Shown here: in pieces, positions 24,869-31,632 of the stretch
Layout of the letters: the number at the start of each line of letters is the position of its first letter
Numbering within the stretch: the first letter of the stretch is position 1
Source of the DNA: an uncultured Clostridia bacterium
GTDB lineage: Bacteria; Bacillota; Clostridia; Christensenellales; UBA1242
Assembly: GCA_944362965.1 (NCBI GenBank)
Contig: CALVTR010000014.1
Coordinates: 1 to 35,952 of the forward strand
DNA length: 35,952 nucleotides
Direction: 5' to 3'
Program-made: the position numbers and the translations under genes
The notes under the pieces: model-generated
What the model saw: only the letters and a program-made list of their open reading frames with translations
The model's database searches: none
What the model was told of the DNA's origin: nothing

Positions 24869-24905
24869 GAACCCACAAATCAATAAATTATCAACTTATG
24901 GGTTC
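24869..24905 (+). repeat. Inverted repeat in the left arm of element B
   Basis: GAACCCA (24869-24875) pairs with TGGGTTC (24899-24905). The A copy (around 35750-35790) has an even longer AACCCACAA/TTGTGGGTT. Conservation between the elements suggests a role in integration or transcription control. Confidence 0.6.
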
Positions 24906-24959
24906 GATTTCTTAAAAAGAAAATTGTTTAATTTTAGGTTAAAAAATACTTAAAAATGA

Positions 24960-25004
24960 GCAATGTCTACGAATTTGTCACGAATTTGTTCCAAATTTTT
25001 GCAA
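24960..25004 (+). repeat. Conserved left-arm site with tandem ACGAATTTGT (B copy)
   Basis: Forty-five bases match 35844-35888 with two differences. They contain ACGAATTTGT twice with one base between, then CAAATTTTTGCAA. A further GTCACGAATTT stands at the other end of B (35430-35440). This distribution fits arm-type binding sites of the integrase; binding is inferred. Confidence 0.65.
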
Positions 25005-25058
25005 GAATGCTGTAAATATCGTGTAATATCGTATGTTATCATAAAGTGCTTTATACAC

Positions 25059-25089
25059 AAAAAATACCGAGAGAAAAGCTTTTGGTATC
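25059..25089 (-). terminator. Terminator of the ATPase-TOPRIM operon
   Basis: On the minus strand ATACC pairs with GGTAT around an AAAAGCTTTT-containing loop, followed by six T. It begins directly after the stop codon of the RloB-like gene. Confidence 0.7.
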
Positions 25090-25090
25090 T

Positions 25091-25852
25091 TTAATTCTTA
25101 CTTTTCAATATTGTGTCATAAAATTCGGAATACAAAAATGTTGAAGTGTTTAGAACTAGCATTTTTTTCTTTTTCAAAATTAAATCGGCTTGTTTTTTGT
25201 TAATATTGGCAATGTCTATTAAGTCAACATAATTAGTCACATTAGGTTTTTTAAATTGACCATTAACTAATAAATTTGCTTGCATTAGATGTGCTAGTGT
25301 TATCGTGTAAAAGTCTTTTGATGTATATTTGCTTACATTTTTATTAGTGCCTTCTTGTCCGACAAGTTCTTTATATTGAGTTAAAATTTCATTATCAACA
25401 ATTACAGATTTGTTATTTAATGTATCTGGATTTGTTATGTCAAAATGCCTATATGATTCCATCATCGGATAATTTACAAACAATTTACCATATTCAGTTT
25501 CGTTATTAAACAACTTGAGCATTTTAGACACTTGTTCTAACTTTTCTTTTCTTTCATCTTCAGCGCCGTCTTGTAAATCTAAATCGAACACTAAATATGT
25601 ATAAACAAATTTAGTTCCTTTTAGTAAATTTCTAGTTTTATCATCTAAGTCACAATAATTTAAGATGACATCTTTTGTTGTTGTTTCCCCCAATTCTTCA
25701 ATATGTTTATATAATTCATAAATATCATTACAAAAAGGAATGATAGTTATATTCTTATCCGCTTTTATTGTTTTGATAAACTTATCAAAAAACGCTTTCT
25801 CACAACTTTCCCCTTCAATAATCAAAAGGGTATTATATCGTGAATCCGCCAT
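25091..25852 (-). CDS. RloB/AbiLii-like TOPRIM-type protein (putative defence effector)
   Basis: The 253-residue product has the layout of RloB-type proteins: an N-terminal strand with IIEGESCEKAFF (Glu13 and Glu15) and a later LVFDLDLQDG (Asp90 and Asp92). These are the acidic Glu and DxD residues of a TOPRIM-like nuclease fold. It pairs with the ATPase upstream, as in RloAB, AbiL and the PARIS system, where the TOPRIM partner is the toxic nuclease. I chose the ATG at 25852 because AAAGGA lies nine bases upstream; a TTG at 25870 would add six residues. The start overlaps the ATPase end by 20 bases, so the two are coupled. Target and trigger are unknown. Confidence 0.72.
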   Translation of the reverse strand: MADSRYNTLLIIEGESCEKAFFDKFIKTIKADKNITIIPFCNDIYELYKHIEELGETTTKDVILNYCDLDDKTRNLLKGTKFVYTYLVFDLDLQDGAEDERKEKLEQVSKMLKLFNNETEYGKLFVNYPMMESYRHFDITNPDTLNNKSVIVDNEILTQYKELVGQEGTNKNVSKYTSKDFYTITLAHLMQANLLVNGQFKKPNVTNYVDLIDIANINKKQADLILKKKKMLVLNTSTFLYSEFYDTILKSKN

Positions 25853-26948
25853 TCTTATACATCCTTTCAAGGTTATGTGCTTCTCGAATTTCCTTTTCAG
25901 TGCATTCTGGTAAAGAGCGGATATTTTTATTATCAGATATGATAAAGCAACAATCAGGTCTTATTAAATCATTATTCATTAAAGATGTATTGTGAGTAGA
26001 TAAAAATGATTGGAAATTACCTCTTTCATTAATATTATTTAAAATCATTTCAGCTGTCTCGTAATGATAAAAAGCATCAAATTCGTCAATATATAAGAAT
26101 GAAATATTTTCAAATTCTAATGCCCAACAGTAAAATAACCACAAAGAAAGAGTTCCTGTAGAAGCGACATTATTAAAAGGTAATTGAACGCCATTTGGAT
26201 AATTTGCAACCAAAATCTTTTGATTATATATATCTTTTTCAACAGAAAGGTTGAATTCTAATGTTTTATCTATACTTAACAAAAACTTTTCGAAATCCTT
26301 TACTGCATTTTTTGTCTCCAGCATATTTGCTAATTGGTCAGGTTTTTCTTTGTATCCACCAAATTGATTATCTTTGACGCTTCTAAACCACAACATCTTA
26401 TCAACAAAATTCATAAGTTTGCTTAAAGGTGAACTTTCTGGAAGTTTACTATTGTGATAAACAAATCTTATAAAACTTTGTTCTTGTCTTAATGTCATAT
26501 TATTTAATTGAAGTGTTTGAGCTTCTTCTATTAATAATTTTGTGCTGTCTTGGTTTCTAAAATTATAATTAACAACTTCTTTTCCATTAATAATTAATTT
26601 TTCAGACAAGATTGCCAATTGATTTGCTTTCGAATAAGAATACTCTATTTCATCATTGTCAAAAACGAATACATATTTAAAATCTACAGGCTTGCTAATT
26701 GAATATCCATTTTGATAAGATAAATTAAAATCTGGCTTATATTTATCTGTTAAATGATAAACAATATCAAATAGTGCCAATCCAAAGTTTGATTTACCAG
26801 AACCATTCTTACCATAAATAAGACCTTTGTTTACTATGTTGTTTTTAATAAAGTCTTTATGAAATGTATAATCTCTATGATTAGAGAAATCAATAGATAA
26901 ACCCTCTTTAAAGCCTTTATAGTTTTTAACTTCAAAATATTTTAACAT
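25833..26948 (-). CDS. ABC-type AAA ATPase of an RloA/AbiLi/AriA-like defence pair
   Basis: The 371 residues start MLKYFEVKNYKGFKEGLSIDF, the usual beginning of AAA_15/SMC-like ATPases. Walker A is GKNGSGKS (46-53), a signature-like ASTGTLSL lies in the C-terminal half, Walker B is FLYIDEFD and the H-loop is STHNTSLM. Such ATPases sense phage and control a nuclease partner; here the partner is the overlapping RloB-like gene. Two starts are possible: ATG 26981 and ATG 26948, each with its own AGGAG-type site. I prefer the second, which gives the family N-terminus. Two related palindromes upstream (27009-27025, 27083-27099) may be operators. Confidence 0.78.
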   Translation of the reverse strand: MLKYFEVKNYKGFKEGLSIDFSNHRDYTFHKDFIKNNIVNKGLIYGKNGSGKSNFGLALFDIVYHLTDKYKPDFNLSYQNGYSISKPVDFKYVFVFDNDEIEYSYSKANQLAILSEKLIINGKEVVNYNFRNQDSTKLLIEEAQTLQLNNMTLRQEQSFIRFVYHNSKLPESSPLSKLMNFVDKMLWFRSVKDNQFGGYKEKPDQLANMLETKNAVKDFEKFLLSIDKTLEFNLSVEKDIYNQKILVANYPNGVQLPFNNVASTGTLSLWLFYCWALEFENISFLYIDEFDAFYHYETAEMILNNINERGNFQSFLSTHNTSLMNNDLIRPDCCFIISDNKNIRSLPECTEKEIREAHNLERMYKNGGFTI

Positions 26949-27008
26949 ATTTACCTCTCCTAACTGATTATACTTTAACATATTTCTATACTCCTTGTCA
27001 ATAATTTA

Positions 27009-27025
27009 CCGTAAAAATTTTACGG
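27009..27025. promoter_or_regulatory. Putative operator 1 (17-bp palindrome)
   Basis: CCGTAAAA-A-TTTTACGG is a perfect 8+8 inverted repeat about 60 bases upstream of the ATPase start. It shares geometry and sequence with the palindrome at 27083. Confidence 0.6.
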
Positions 27026-27082
27026 ATATAATATAATTTATGATTAATTTTTAGATTTAGTTATTAAAATTGTTGACTATAA

Positions 27083-27099
27083 TCGTAAAAATTATACGA
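27083..27099. promoter_or_regulatory. Putative operator 2, overlapping a minus-strand TATAAT
   Basis: TCGTAAAA-A-TTATACGA pairs in seven of eight positions, and its centre is 74 bases from that of operator 1. On the minus strand it contains TATAAT, a possible -10 for the defence operon, so a bound repressor would block the promoter. Confidence 0.5.
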
Positions 27100-27139
27100 A
27101 AAAGCAAGATTATGCCTAATGCAACAATCTTGCTTTTTC
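27098..27139. terminator. Bidirectional terminator after the integrase gene
   Basis: GAAAAAGCAAGATT (27098-27111) pairs perfectly with AATCTTGCTTTTTC (27126-27139). In minus-strand reading it ends the int transcript and separates it from the defence operon. Confidence 0.85.
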
Positions 27140-27211
27140 AAAAGTTTTTATTTATATAATTTAAGTGTATCATATAATTTTCAAAAGTCAATAGAGAAGT
27201 GACAAGGAATT

Positions 27212-28534
27212 TTACATTTCTGCTTGTTCTCGTTTTTTCTGTTTACACTTTTCTTCTCGTTCTTTTTCTATGCGTTCTTGTTCTTCTTGTTCTTTGATAA
27301 GTTCTTGAAGTCGTGAAATTTCATCTTCTAGTTCTTGTTTTGTTTTTTGTTTATTTTCTTCATCAACTTGTTTTTTCTCTTTGTTTTGTGTAAGTGCTTG
27401 ATTGATAGCATTTGCAGATTCGTATTTAGTTGTATAGTCAAGGTGGGAATAAACATCAGCAGTTGTGCTGAAATTAGAGTGACCTAGCCATTCCTGAATA
27501 TTTTTCATAGGGATTTTACTTGCCACAAGTAAACTAGCACACGAGTGCCTTAAATCGTGAAATCTGATATGTCTTAAATTGTTTTTCTTTAAGATATTGT
27601 TAAATCTATCGCTGACTTGGTCTGGGTTAAACAAATCTCCAATATCGTCAACAAAAACATAATCTTGATATTTGGTATTATAACTACTACCAAAAATAAA
27701 TTTGTTATGTTCTATTTGTGCTTTTCGTTCAAGTAATAATTCTTCAATTTCGGGTAGTAGGGGCAAAGTTCTATGACTTGATGTTGTTTTAAGAGTGTCA
27801 GACAAGTAAAGCACACCTTCAACATTTAAGACCTTATGTTGAATTGTTATCATCTTTTGTTCAAAATCTATTGCTTCCCATTTAAGTCCTATTAGTTCGC
27901 TTCGTCTAAATCCATAATAGGCAGCTACACGAACTATAAGTTTTAGTGGCGAGTTGTCAGTAAACTTAAATAATTCTTCAAGTTCATCTTTATTGTAATA
28001 ACTCATACGAGATTTTTCTCTTTTAATTGGTGGCATAAACTCATAAGGGTTTTTAGCAATCAAGTCATCTCTATATGCTTGTCTTAATGCTGGGGATAAT
28101 ATAACTGCGTGATGTTTGATTGTGACATTTTTATTTCCTCGTTCATTTTTAAGATAATCATAAAAATCAAGCAAGTGATGATAAGTGACATCTTTGAGTT
28201 TTAAGCTATATTTGAAAAACTTTTTCATTATATCAACGCAGCGCATATAACTAACATAAACTGCTGGTGATAATTCTTTTTGTTTATTCTTAACATAATC
28301 TTCAACATAATCCATAAAGATTATATCATTCTTTACTAATGGCTCTGGTTGAGCTTCAAATAAGTCGGGTTGAAAAGTGTTTAACTTCTCATCTAAAATT
28401 CTTTGAGCTTCCTTTTTATTGCCTCTTTCTTTAAGTCCTGTGTTAAACCATTTTTGTTTATATTTGCCATAGTTGTCTTTGTAGTTGATAACTGCATAAT
28501 AATATCCACGTTTAACTTTCAATGCTCCTGTCAT
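27212..28534 (-). CDS. int: Tyrosine recombinase (integrase) of element B
   Basis: The 440-residue enzyme has an arm-binding-like N-terminus (ALKVKRGYYYAVINYKD...KYKQKWFNTG), a core-binding domain (about 70-170) and a complete catalytic domain: Arg210 in GFRRSEL, Lys249 in LKTTSSHR, His326 and Arg329 in HDLRH, His352 in GHS and Tyr362 in VYSHLD. It should integrate and excise element B at the tRNA-Arg anticodon loop. The last 45 residues are a highly charged K/E coiled-coil-like tail that is not part of the usual fold. The ATG overlaps the stop of the HTH gene by four bases (ATGA), making a xis-int operon. Confidence 0.93.
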   Translation of the reverse strand: MTGALKVKRGYYYAVINYKDNYGKYKQKWFNTGLKERGNKKEAQRILDEKLNTFQPDLFEAQPEPLVKNDIIFMDYVEDYVKNKQKELSPAVYVSYMRCVDIMKKFFKYSLKLKDVTYHHLLDFYDYLKNERGNKNVTIKHHAVILSPALRQAYRDDLIAKNPYEFMPPIKREKSRMSYYNKDELEELFKFTDNSPLKLIVRVAAYYGFRRSELIGLKWEAIDFEQKMITIQHKVLNVEGVLYLSDTLKTTSSHRTLPLLPEIEELLLERKAQIEHNKFIFGSSYNTKYQDYVFVDDIGDLFNPDQVSDRFNNILKKNNLRHIRFHDLRHSCASLLVASKIPMKNIQEWLGHSNFSTTADVYSHLDYTTKYESANAINQALTQNKEKKQVDEENKQKTKQELEDEISRLQELIKEQEEQERIEKEREEKCKQKKREQAEM

Positions 28535-28743
28535 ACTTGTTCACCGCCCATAATATAAGCAATAACATTAAACTTTGAAATCTTGTAGTCCTTGCCGATT
28601 TTAATTGATTTGATAATTCCGTTCTTTAAAAGTTCGTATGTTTTAGTTCTTTTGATTCCTAACATTTGTGCAAGTTCTTGAACACCAACGCAATCGGGAT
28701 AGTTAGTAAACATTACTTGTGATAATTCCTTCATGTTGTTCAT
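28531..28743 (-). CDS. Excisionase-like helix-turn-helix protein
   Basis: The 70-residue product has a MerR/Xis-type winged HTH: VGVQELAQMLGIKRTKTYELLKNG, then IKSIKIGKDYKISKFNVIAYI. Small proteins of this kind next to int bend the att DNA and favour excision. Several ATGs are close together (28746, 28743, 28734); GAGGTG best fits 28743. The stop codon overlaps the int start by four bases, so the two are produced together. The upstream gene ends eight bases before it. Confidence 0.82.
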   Translation of the reverse strand: MNNMKELSQVMFTNYPDCVGVQELAQMLGIKRTKTYELLKNGIIKSIKIGKDYKISKFNVIAYIMGGEQV

Positions 28744-28750
28744 CATCACC

Positions 28751-29437
28751 TCACATTTCCATATCCGACTTGCGACTTTGATTTTCGCATTCAAGTAAAT
28801 CGTTCATAGCATTTAGGAATTTTTTATTTTTGTTGAAATTAAAATCAGCATAGTTGTTATTTGATTTTTTATACTTGCAATCAAACCTTGTCCAAGCACG
28901 ATAGTAGTCATAATCTCTTGCCTTTTCACAAATAAAGTTATCAAGGCAAATTGATAATCCTGAAAGCAAAATTTCTGGCAAGTTGTTATCTCGTGCAATA
29001 TATCGTAAATTGCGACTTAAAGTGTTAAAATTAAACCTTGTTCCGTCGTTTTTAACGCAGACATATTTGTTATTTGTGAAGTCATAATCATCATTTGCAA
29101 TTTTGTTTATTTCCTGTTTTTCTTTCACTTCTAAAAGAAGTTTCTTCAGGTTAGTGAGTAGTGGAAAAGTTCTGCCTAAATGTGTTTTCTTTTCCATTTC
29201 CCATTTGTAGTAAATTTGATTTGTTCGCTCTTGTGAAATTGGATAGATTGTGATAGTGTTGTTATCAAAATCAATATCGTCCCATTCCAAGCAAACAAGT
29301 TCAATTCTTGATAATCCATAAGTCATTATCAATTTAAAAAAGCATTCATATTTATTTCCCTTACAGGCTTTCAAGAATGCTTTTGTTTGTTTTAAATTAA
29401 ATGTGTTTTCATTGTTTATTTCATTTAAGTAAATCAT
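28751..29437 (-). CDS. Tyrosine recombinase-like protein lacking catalytic residues
   Basis: The 228 residues align by eye with the catalytic domain of the integrase downstream: LIMTYGLSRIELVCLEWDDIDFDNNTITI corresponds to the VRVAAYYGFRRSELIGLKW region, and KKTHLGRTFPLL to LKTTSSHRTLPLL. The catalytic Arg I is replaced by Ser43. The HxxRH box has become SGLSICLDN (159-167), and no GH or final tyrosine motif is visible. The core-binding domain is missing as well. The frame is intact and has a good AGAGGA site, so it is not simply debris. A DNA-binding or integrase-partner role is plausible. First gene of the operon with the HTH gene and int. Confidence 0.7.
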   Translation of the reverse strand: MIYLNEINNENTFNLKQTKAFLKACKGNKYECFFKLIMTYGLSRIELVCLEWDDIDFDNNTITIYPISQERTNQIYYKWEMEKKTHLGRTFPLLTNLKKLLLEVKEKQEINKIANDDYDFTNNKYVCVKNDGTRFNFNTLSRNLRYIARDNNLPEILLSGLSICLDNFICEKARDYDYYRAWTRFDCKYKKSNNNYADFNFNKNKKFLNAMNDLLECENQSRKSDMEM

Positions 29438-29780
29438 TTTATTCCTCTCATCAATTTAAATTTTTTGGTTCTATTAAGTTGTCATTTTCTATTCTAAATT
29501 TTTGAGAAAGAATGTTCTTCTTTCTGCTTTTCTATTCTCTTAAATCTTCCTATTTGCAAGTATAAGAAGTTGGCAGTTTACTGCCATAAAAAGCGAAAAC
29601 GGGCTTCACGTTTGTCGCAAAAAGGGGCATGATACAAAATGATACGCAAATACTTTAAATTTGCGAAAAGTGAATCAGCAGAAAACCCTTATTTTATAGG
29701 GGTTTTCTAAGCTGAACACTGTCATTTTGAATCCGTGCCTTATCCTGCTCACTAAAATTTTAGGCACTTTCTTATCGATT
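29438..29780. other. Intergenic region with several palindromes upstream of the integrase operon
   Basis: No gene is seen. Hairpins present are TGGCAG-TTTA-CTGCCA (about 29570-29585), CGCAAAT/ATTTGCG (29645-29651/29659-29665), AGAAAACCC/GGGTTTTCT (29680-29688/29700-29708) and GTGCCT/AGGCAC (29735-29740/29762-29767) containing CTAAAATTTTAG. GATAC occurs at 29631 and 29641. The region probably holds the promoter and control sites of the int operon and the end of the upstream transcript. Confidence 0.55.
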
Positions 29781-30254
29781 TTACTCAACTTCGTATAAAT
29801 AATTGGCTCTTAATTGCTTTTTTAATTTTGCCAAACACTCTGGCAAAACTTTAAGATTATCAAGTTCTTTTAAAAACATTTCTCGCTCTGCGTTGCCCAT
29901 TTTTCTAGCCATATGATTTAGTAAAATACAAAGTAGTTGTTGGTTGATTTCACTATCTGCATAAGCTGTTTGTATGAAAGGTTTACTAAACTTAATAAAG
30001 TAGTTCATACGCTTTGTATGGTTGTGCATTGTATCTAAAAGAGTTTGCTTTTCGTTCTTAATTGCCCAATTATCATTCTCTTGTTTTTCAAGCACTTGTA
30101 TGCCTATTCTTATAACATCATTTAAAAAAGCATTTTTAGATAAATACAAATCATCTTTGTATTGGTCATACATTTCATTGAGTTGAGAGAGAACTTTCTC
30201 ATCTTTAATTCTCACCATATTTTCAGTGCCAATTTCATTAACTTTCTTGGTCAT
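29781..30254 (-). CDS. Ribbon-helix-helix-like protein of the element
   Basis: The 157 residues begin with a strand-helix-helix pattern, ENMVRIKDEKVLSQLNEMYDQYK followed by LYLSKNAFLNDVIRIGIQVLEK. This fits ribbon-helix-helix DNA-binding proteins of plasmids and integrative elements. The rest is helical and hydrophilic with no motif I recognise. AAAGGAGGTGA before the ATG is the strongest ribosome binding site in the element. A role in element control or mobilisation is possible, but no relaxase is encoded nearby. Confidence 0.6.
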   Translation of the reverse strand: MTKKVNEIGTENMVRIKDEKVLSQLNEMYDQYKDDLYLSKNAFLNDVIRIGIQVLEKQENDNWAIKNEKQTLLDTMHNHTKRMNYFIKFSKPFIQTAYADSEINQQLLCILLNHMARKMGNAEREMFLKELDNLKVLPECLAKLKKQLRANYLYEVE

Positions 30255-30334
30255 ATTTTCACCTCCTTTTGTTTTAGATTTTTGTTTGTGTATTGTATTT
30301 ATTTACACCTCCTCTTATTTAAAATTCCACAACA

Positions 30335-30365
30335 AAAAAGAAATCTCGGCCGATAGATTTCTTTT
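30335..30365. terminator. Bidirectional terminator
   Basis: AAAAGAAATCT pairs with AGATTTCTTTT around CGGCCGAT. In minus-strand reading it follows directly after the candidate small ORF. Confidence 0.75.
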
Positions 30366-30426
30366 AGTTCTTTCTATATTTAGTTTTGATTAACAAAGAA
30401 AAAATGCCCATCAATAATAAGGGCAA
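30364..30426 (-). CDS. Candidate 20-residue hydrophobic peptide in a compact transcription unit
   Basis: On the minus strand a perfect TATAAT (plus coordinates 30452-30457) is followed by a run of eight G (30439-30446) that could act as Shine-Dalgarno. Twelve bases later a TTG opens a 20-codon frame encoding MPLLLMGIFSLLIKTKYRKN, with the stop at the edge of a terminator. A short hydrophobic stretch plus a basic tail is the layout of many type I toxins and membrane peptides. The start codon is weak, and a GCCC/GGGC hairpin lies in the frame, so a non-coding RNA is equally possible. Confidence 0.3.
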   Translation of the reverse strand: MPLLLMGIFSLLIKTKYRKN

Positions 30427-30526
30427 TTTTATCTTCTTCCCCCCCCTCACTATTATAGGTTTAGTCCAAGTTTTTGCATCGATTTTAAATGTCATTTTTT
30501 ATAATTTCTTGTAAACGAGCATTAAA

Positions 30527-30548
30527 AAAGCCCGTAAATATCGGGCTA
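30527..30548. terminator. Terminator after the winged-helix gene
   Basis: AGCCCG pairs with CGGGCT around TAAATAT, with A/T runs on both sides. In minus-strand reading TTTTTT follows the stem about 60 bases after the stop codon of the gene at 30604. Confidence 0.75.
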
Positions 30549-30603
30549 AAAGTTTTTTAAAAAATTTTTGAAAATTTGTCCACAAAGTAATAATTTAGGC
30601 TAT

Positions 30604-31536
30604 CTATTTCACCCCTAAAATCTCTTTTGTGATATAATGCAAACCTTTATTGATGTCAAAACGTTTAATTCTTCTTGGGGCAACTTTAAGTGTAATCCAT
30701 CTATATCCTTCTCGTGGGGGATATAACTTCTCTAGTTCAATCAATGAAAAATATAATTTGTTTGTCCACCTTTCATAAACTTTCTTTGTGTCTTCATCAA
30801 CATCTTTTCCTTTAACAATATATGAATAAACTTCTCCATAGTATTTTAAACTTATATTATTTCCAAAAACATTATTTGCATAAGTCAATGATATCTTATC
30901 TATGTCAGAAGTCTTTTTGAGTGGGAATTCTGGCAATTCAAAAAAGAACAATTCTATATTTCGATATCCACGAACTACTTTGCTTTCATCATAATCTGAT
31001 TGTGTGATAATGTAGTAATTTTCATTTTGTTTAGCAATTATAATTGGATGAACAAAACAATCATCATCAAAAGGAAAGTCTTTTTCTTTTTCAGGGTGGA
31101 CAATGTAAGAATTTTTAATTTGTCTATTTAAGTGAGTTTTATTTGTTTGTCTTTCAATAAATCCATTATCTATTAAGTATTTTAAATCGCTTTGTATTGT
31201 GCGTTCAGTGACTGCATATTTCCAAGCTAGATTTCTAACTAAAACCTTTTTACCTTTCAAGTATTTAAGATATTTAAACAAACTTTTTCGGCGTTTATCC
31301 CTTGTATAAACACATTTAATTTGCCTTATTTCATTGCCATCTTTATCTTCGTAAACAGGTATGTCATAATCGTAATATCTTCTAACACCACGTTGACCTT
31401 TGAGATATGTTTTGTTGCGTTCTTTTTTCTCTCGTAATCTTTCAGCAAGTTCTTCTCGTCGTTGCTGTAAGATGATTTCTCGTTCGTATGGATCTCTAAA
31501 ATCTAAACCATCTTCGGTTATGTATTTGCTTATCAT
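30604..31536 (-). CDS. Winged-helix DNA-binding protein of the element (regulator or replication protein)
   Basis: The 310-residue basic protein has a charged helical N-terminus (about 15-50). A winged HTH follows at roughly residues 85-135: LFKYLKYLKGKKVLVRNLAWKYAVTERTIQSDLKYLIDNGFIERQ, resembling HTH_11/DeoR-type folds. The C-terminal 170 residues are not recognised. A large protein of this kind in a small element could be the replication initiator or the master regulator; the sequence does not decide. AAAAGGA precedes the ATG, an extended -10 lies at 31555-31560, and a terminator follows at 30527. Confidence 0.6.
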   Translation of the reverse strand: MISKYITEDGLDFRDPYEREIILQQRREELAERLREKKERNKTYLKGQRGVRRYYDYDIPVYEDKDGNEIRQIKCVYTRDKRRKSLFKYLKYLKGKKVLVRNLAWKYAVTERTIQSDLKYLIDNGFIERQTNKTHLNRQIKNSYIVHPEKEKDFPFDDDCFVHPIIIAKQNENYYIITQSDYDESKVVRGYRNIELFFFELPEFPLKKTSDIDKISLTYANNVFGNNISLKYYGEVYSYIVKGKDVDEDTKKVYERWTNKLYFSLIELEKLYPPREGYRWITLKVAPRRIKRFDINKGLHYITKEILGVK

Positions 31537-31554
31537 ATAATATTCCTTTTGACC

Positions 31555-31560
31555 ATTATA
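31555..31560 (-). promoter_or_regulatory. -10 element of the winged-helix gene promoter
   Basis: On the minus strand TGATATAAT (extended -10) stands about 20 bases before the ATG at 31536. No clear -35 is present. Confidence 0.5.
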
Positions 31561-31593
31561 TCACAAAACAAAATCAAAATAATATATTTCTAC

Positions 31594-31625
31594 AAAAAAA
31601 GACACTCAAAATTTTGATGGGTGCC
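31594..31625 (-). terminator. Terminator of the methyltransferase / radical SAM operon
   Basis: Minus strand: GGCAC pairs with GTGTC, enclosing the palindrome TCAAAATTTTGA, followed by seven T. It lies seven bases after the stop codon of the radical SAM-HD gene. Confidence 0.75.
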
Positions 31626-31632
31626 TTTGTCC

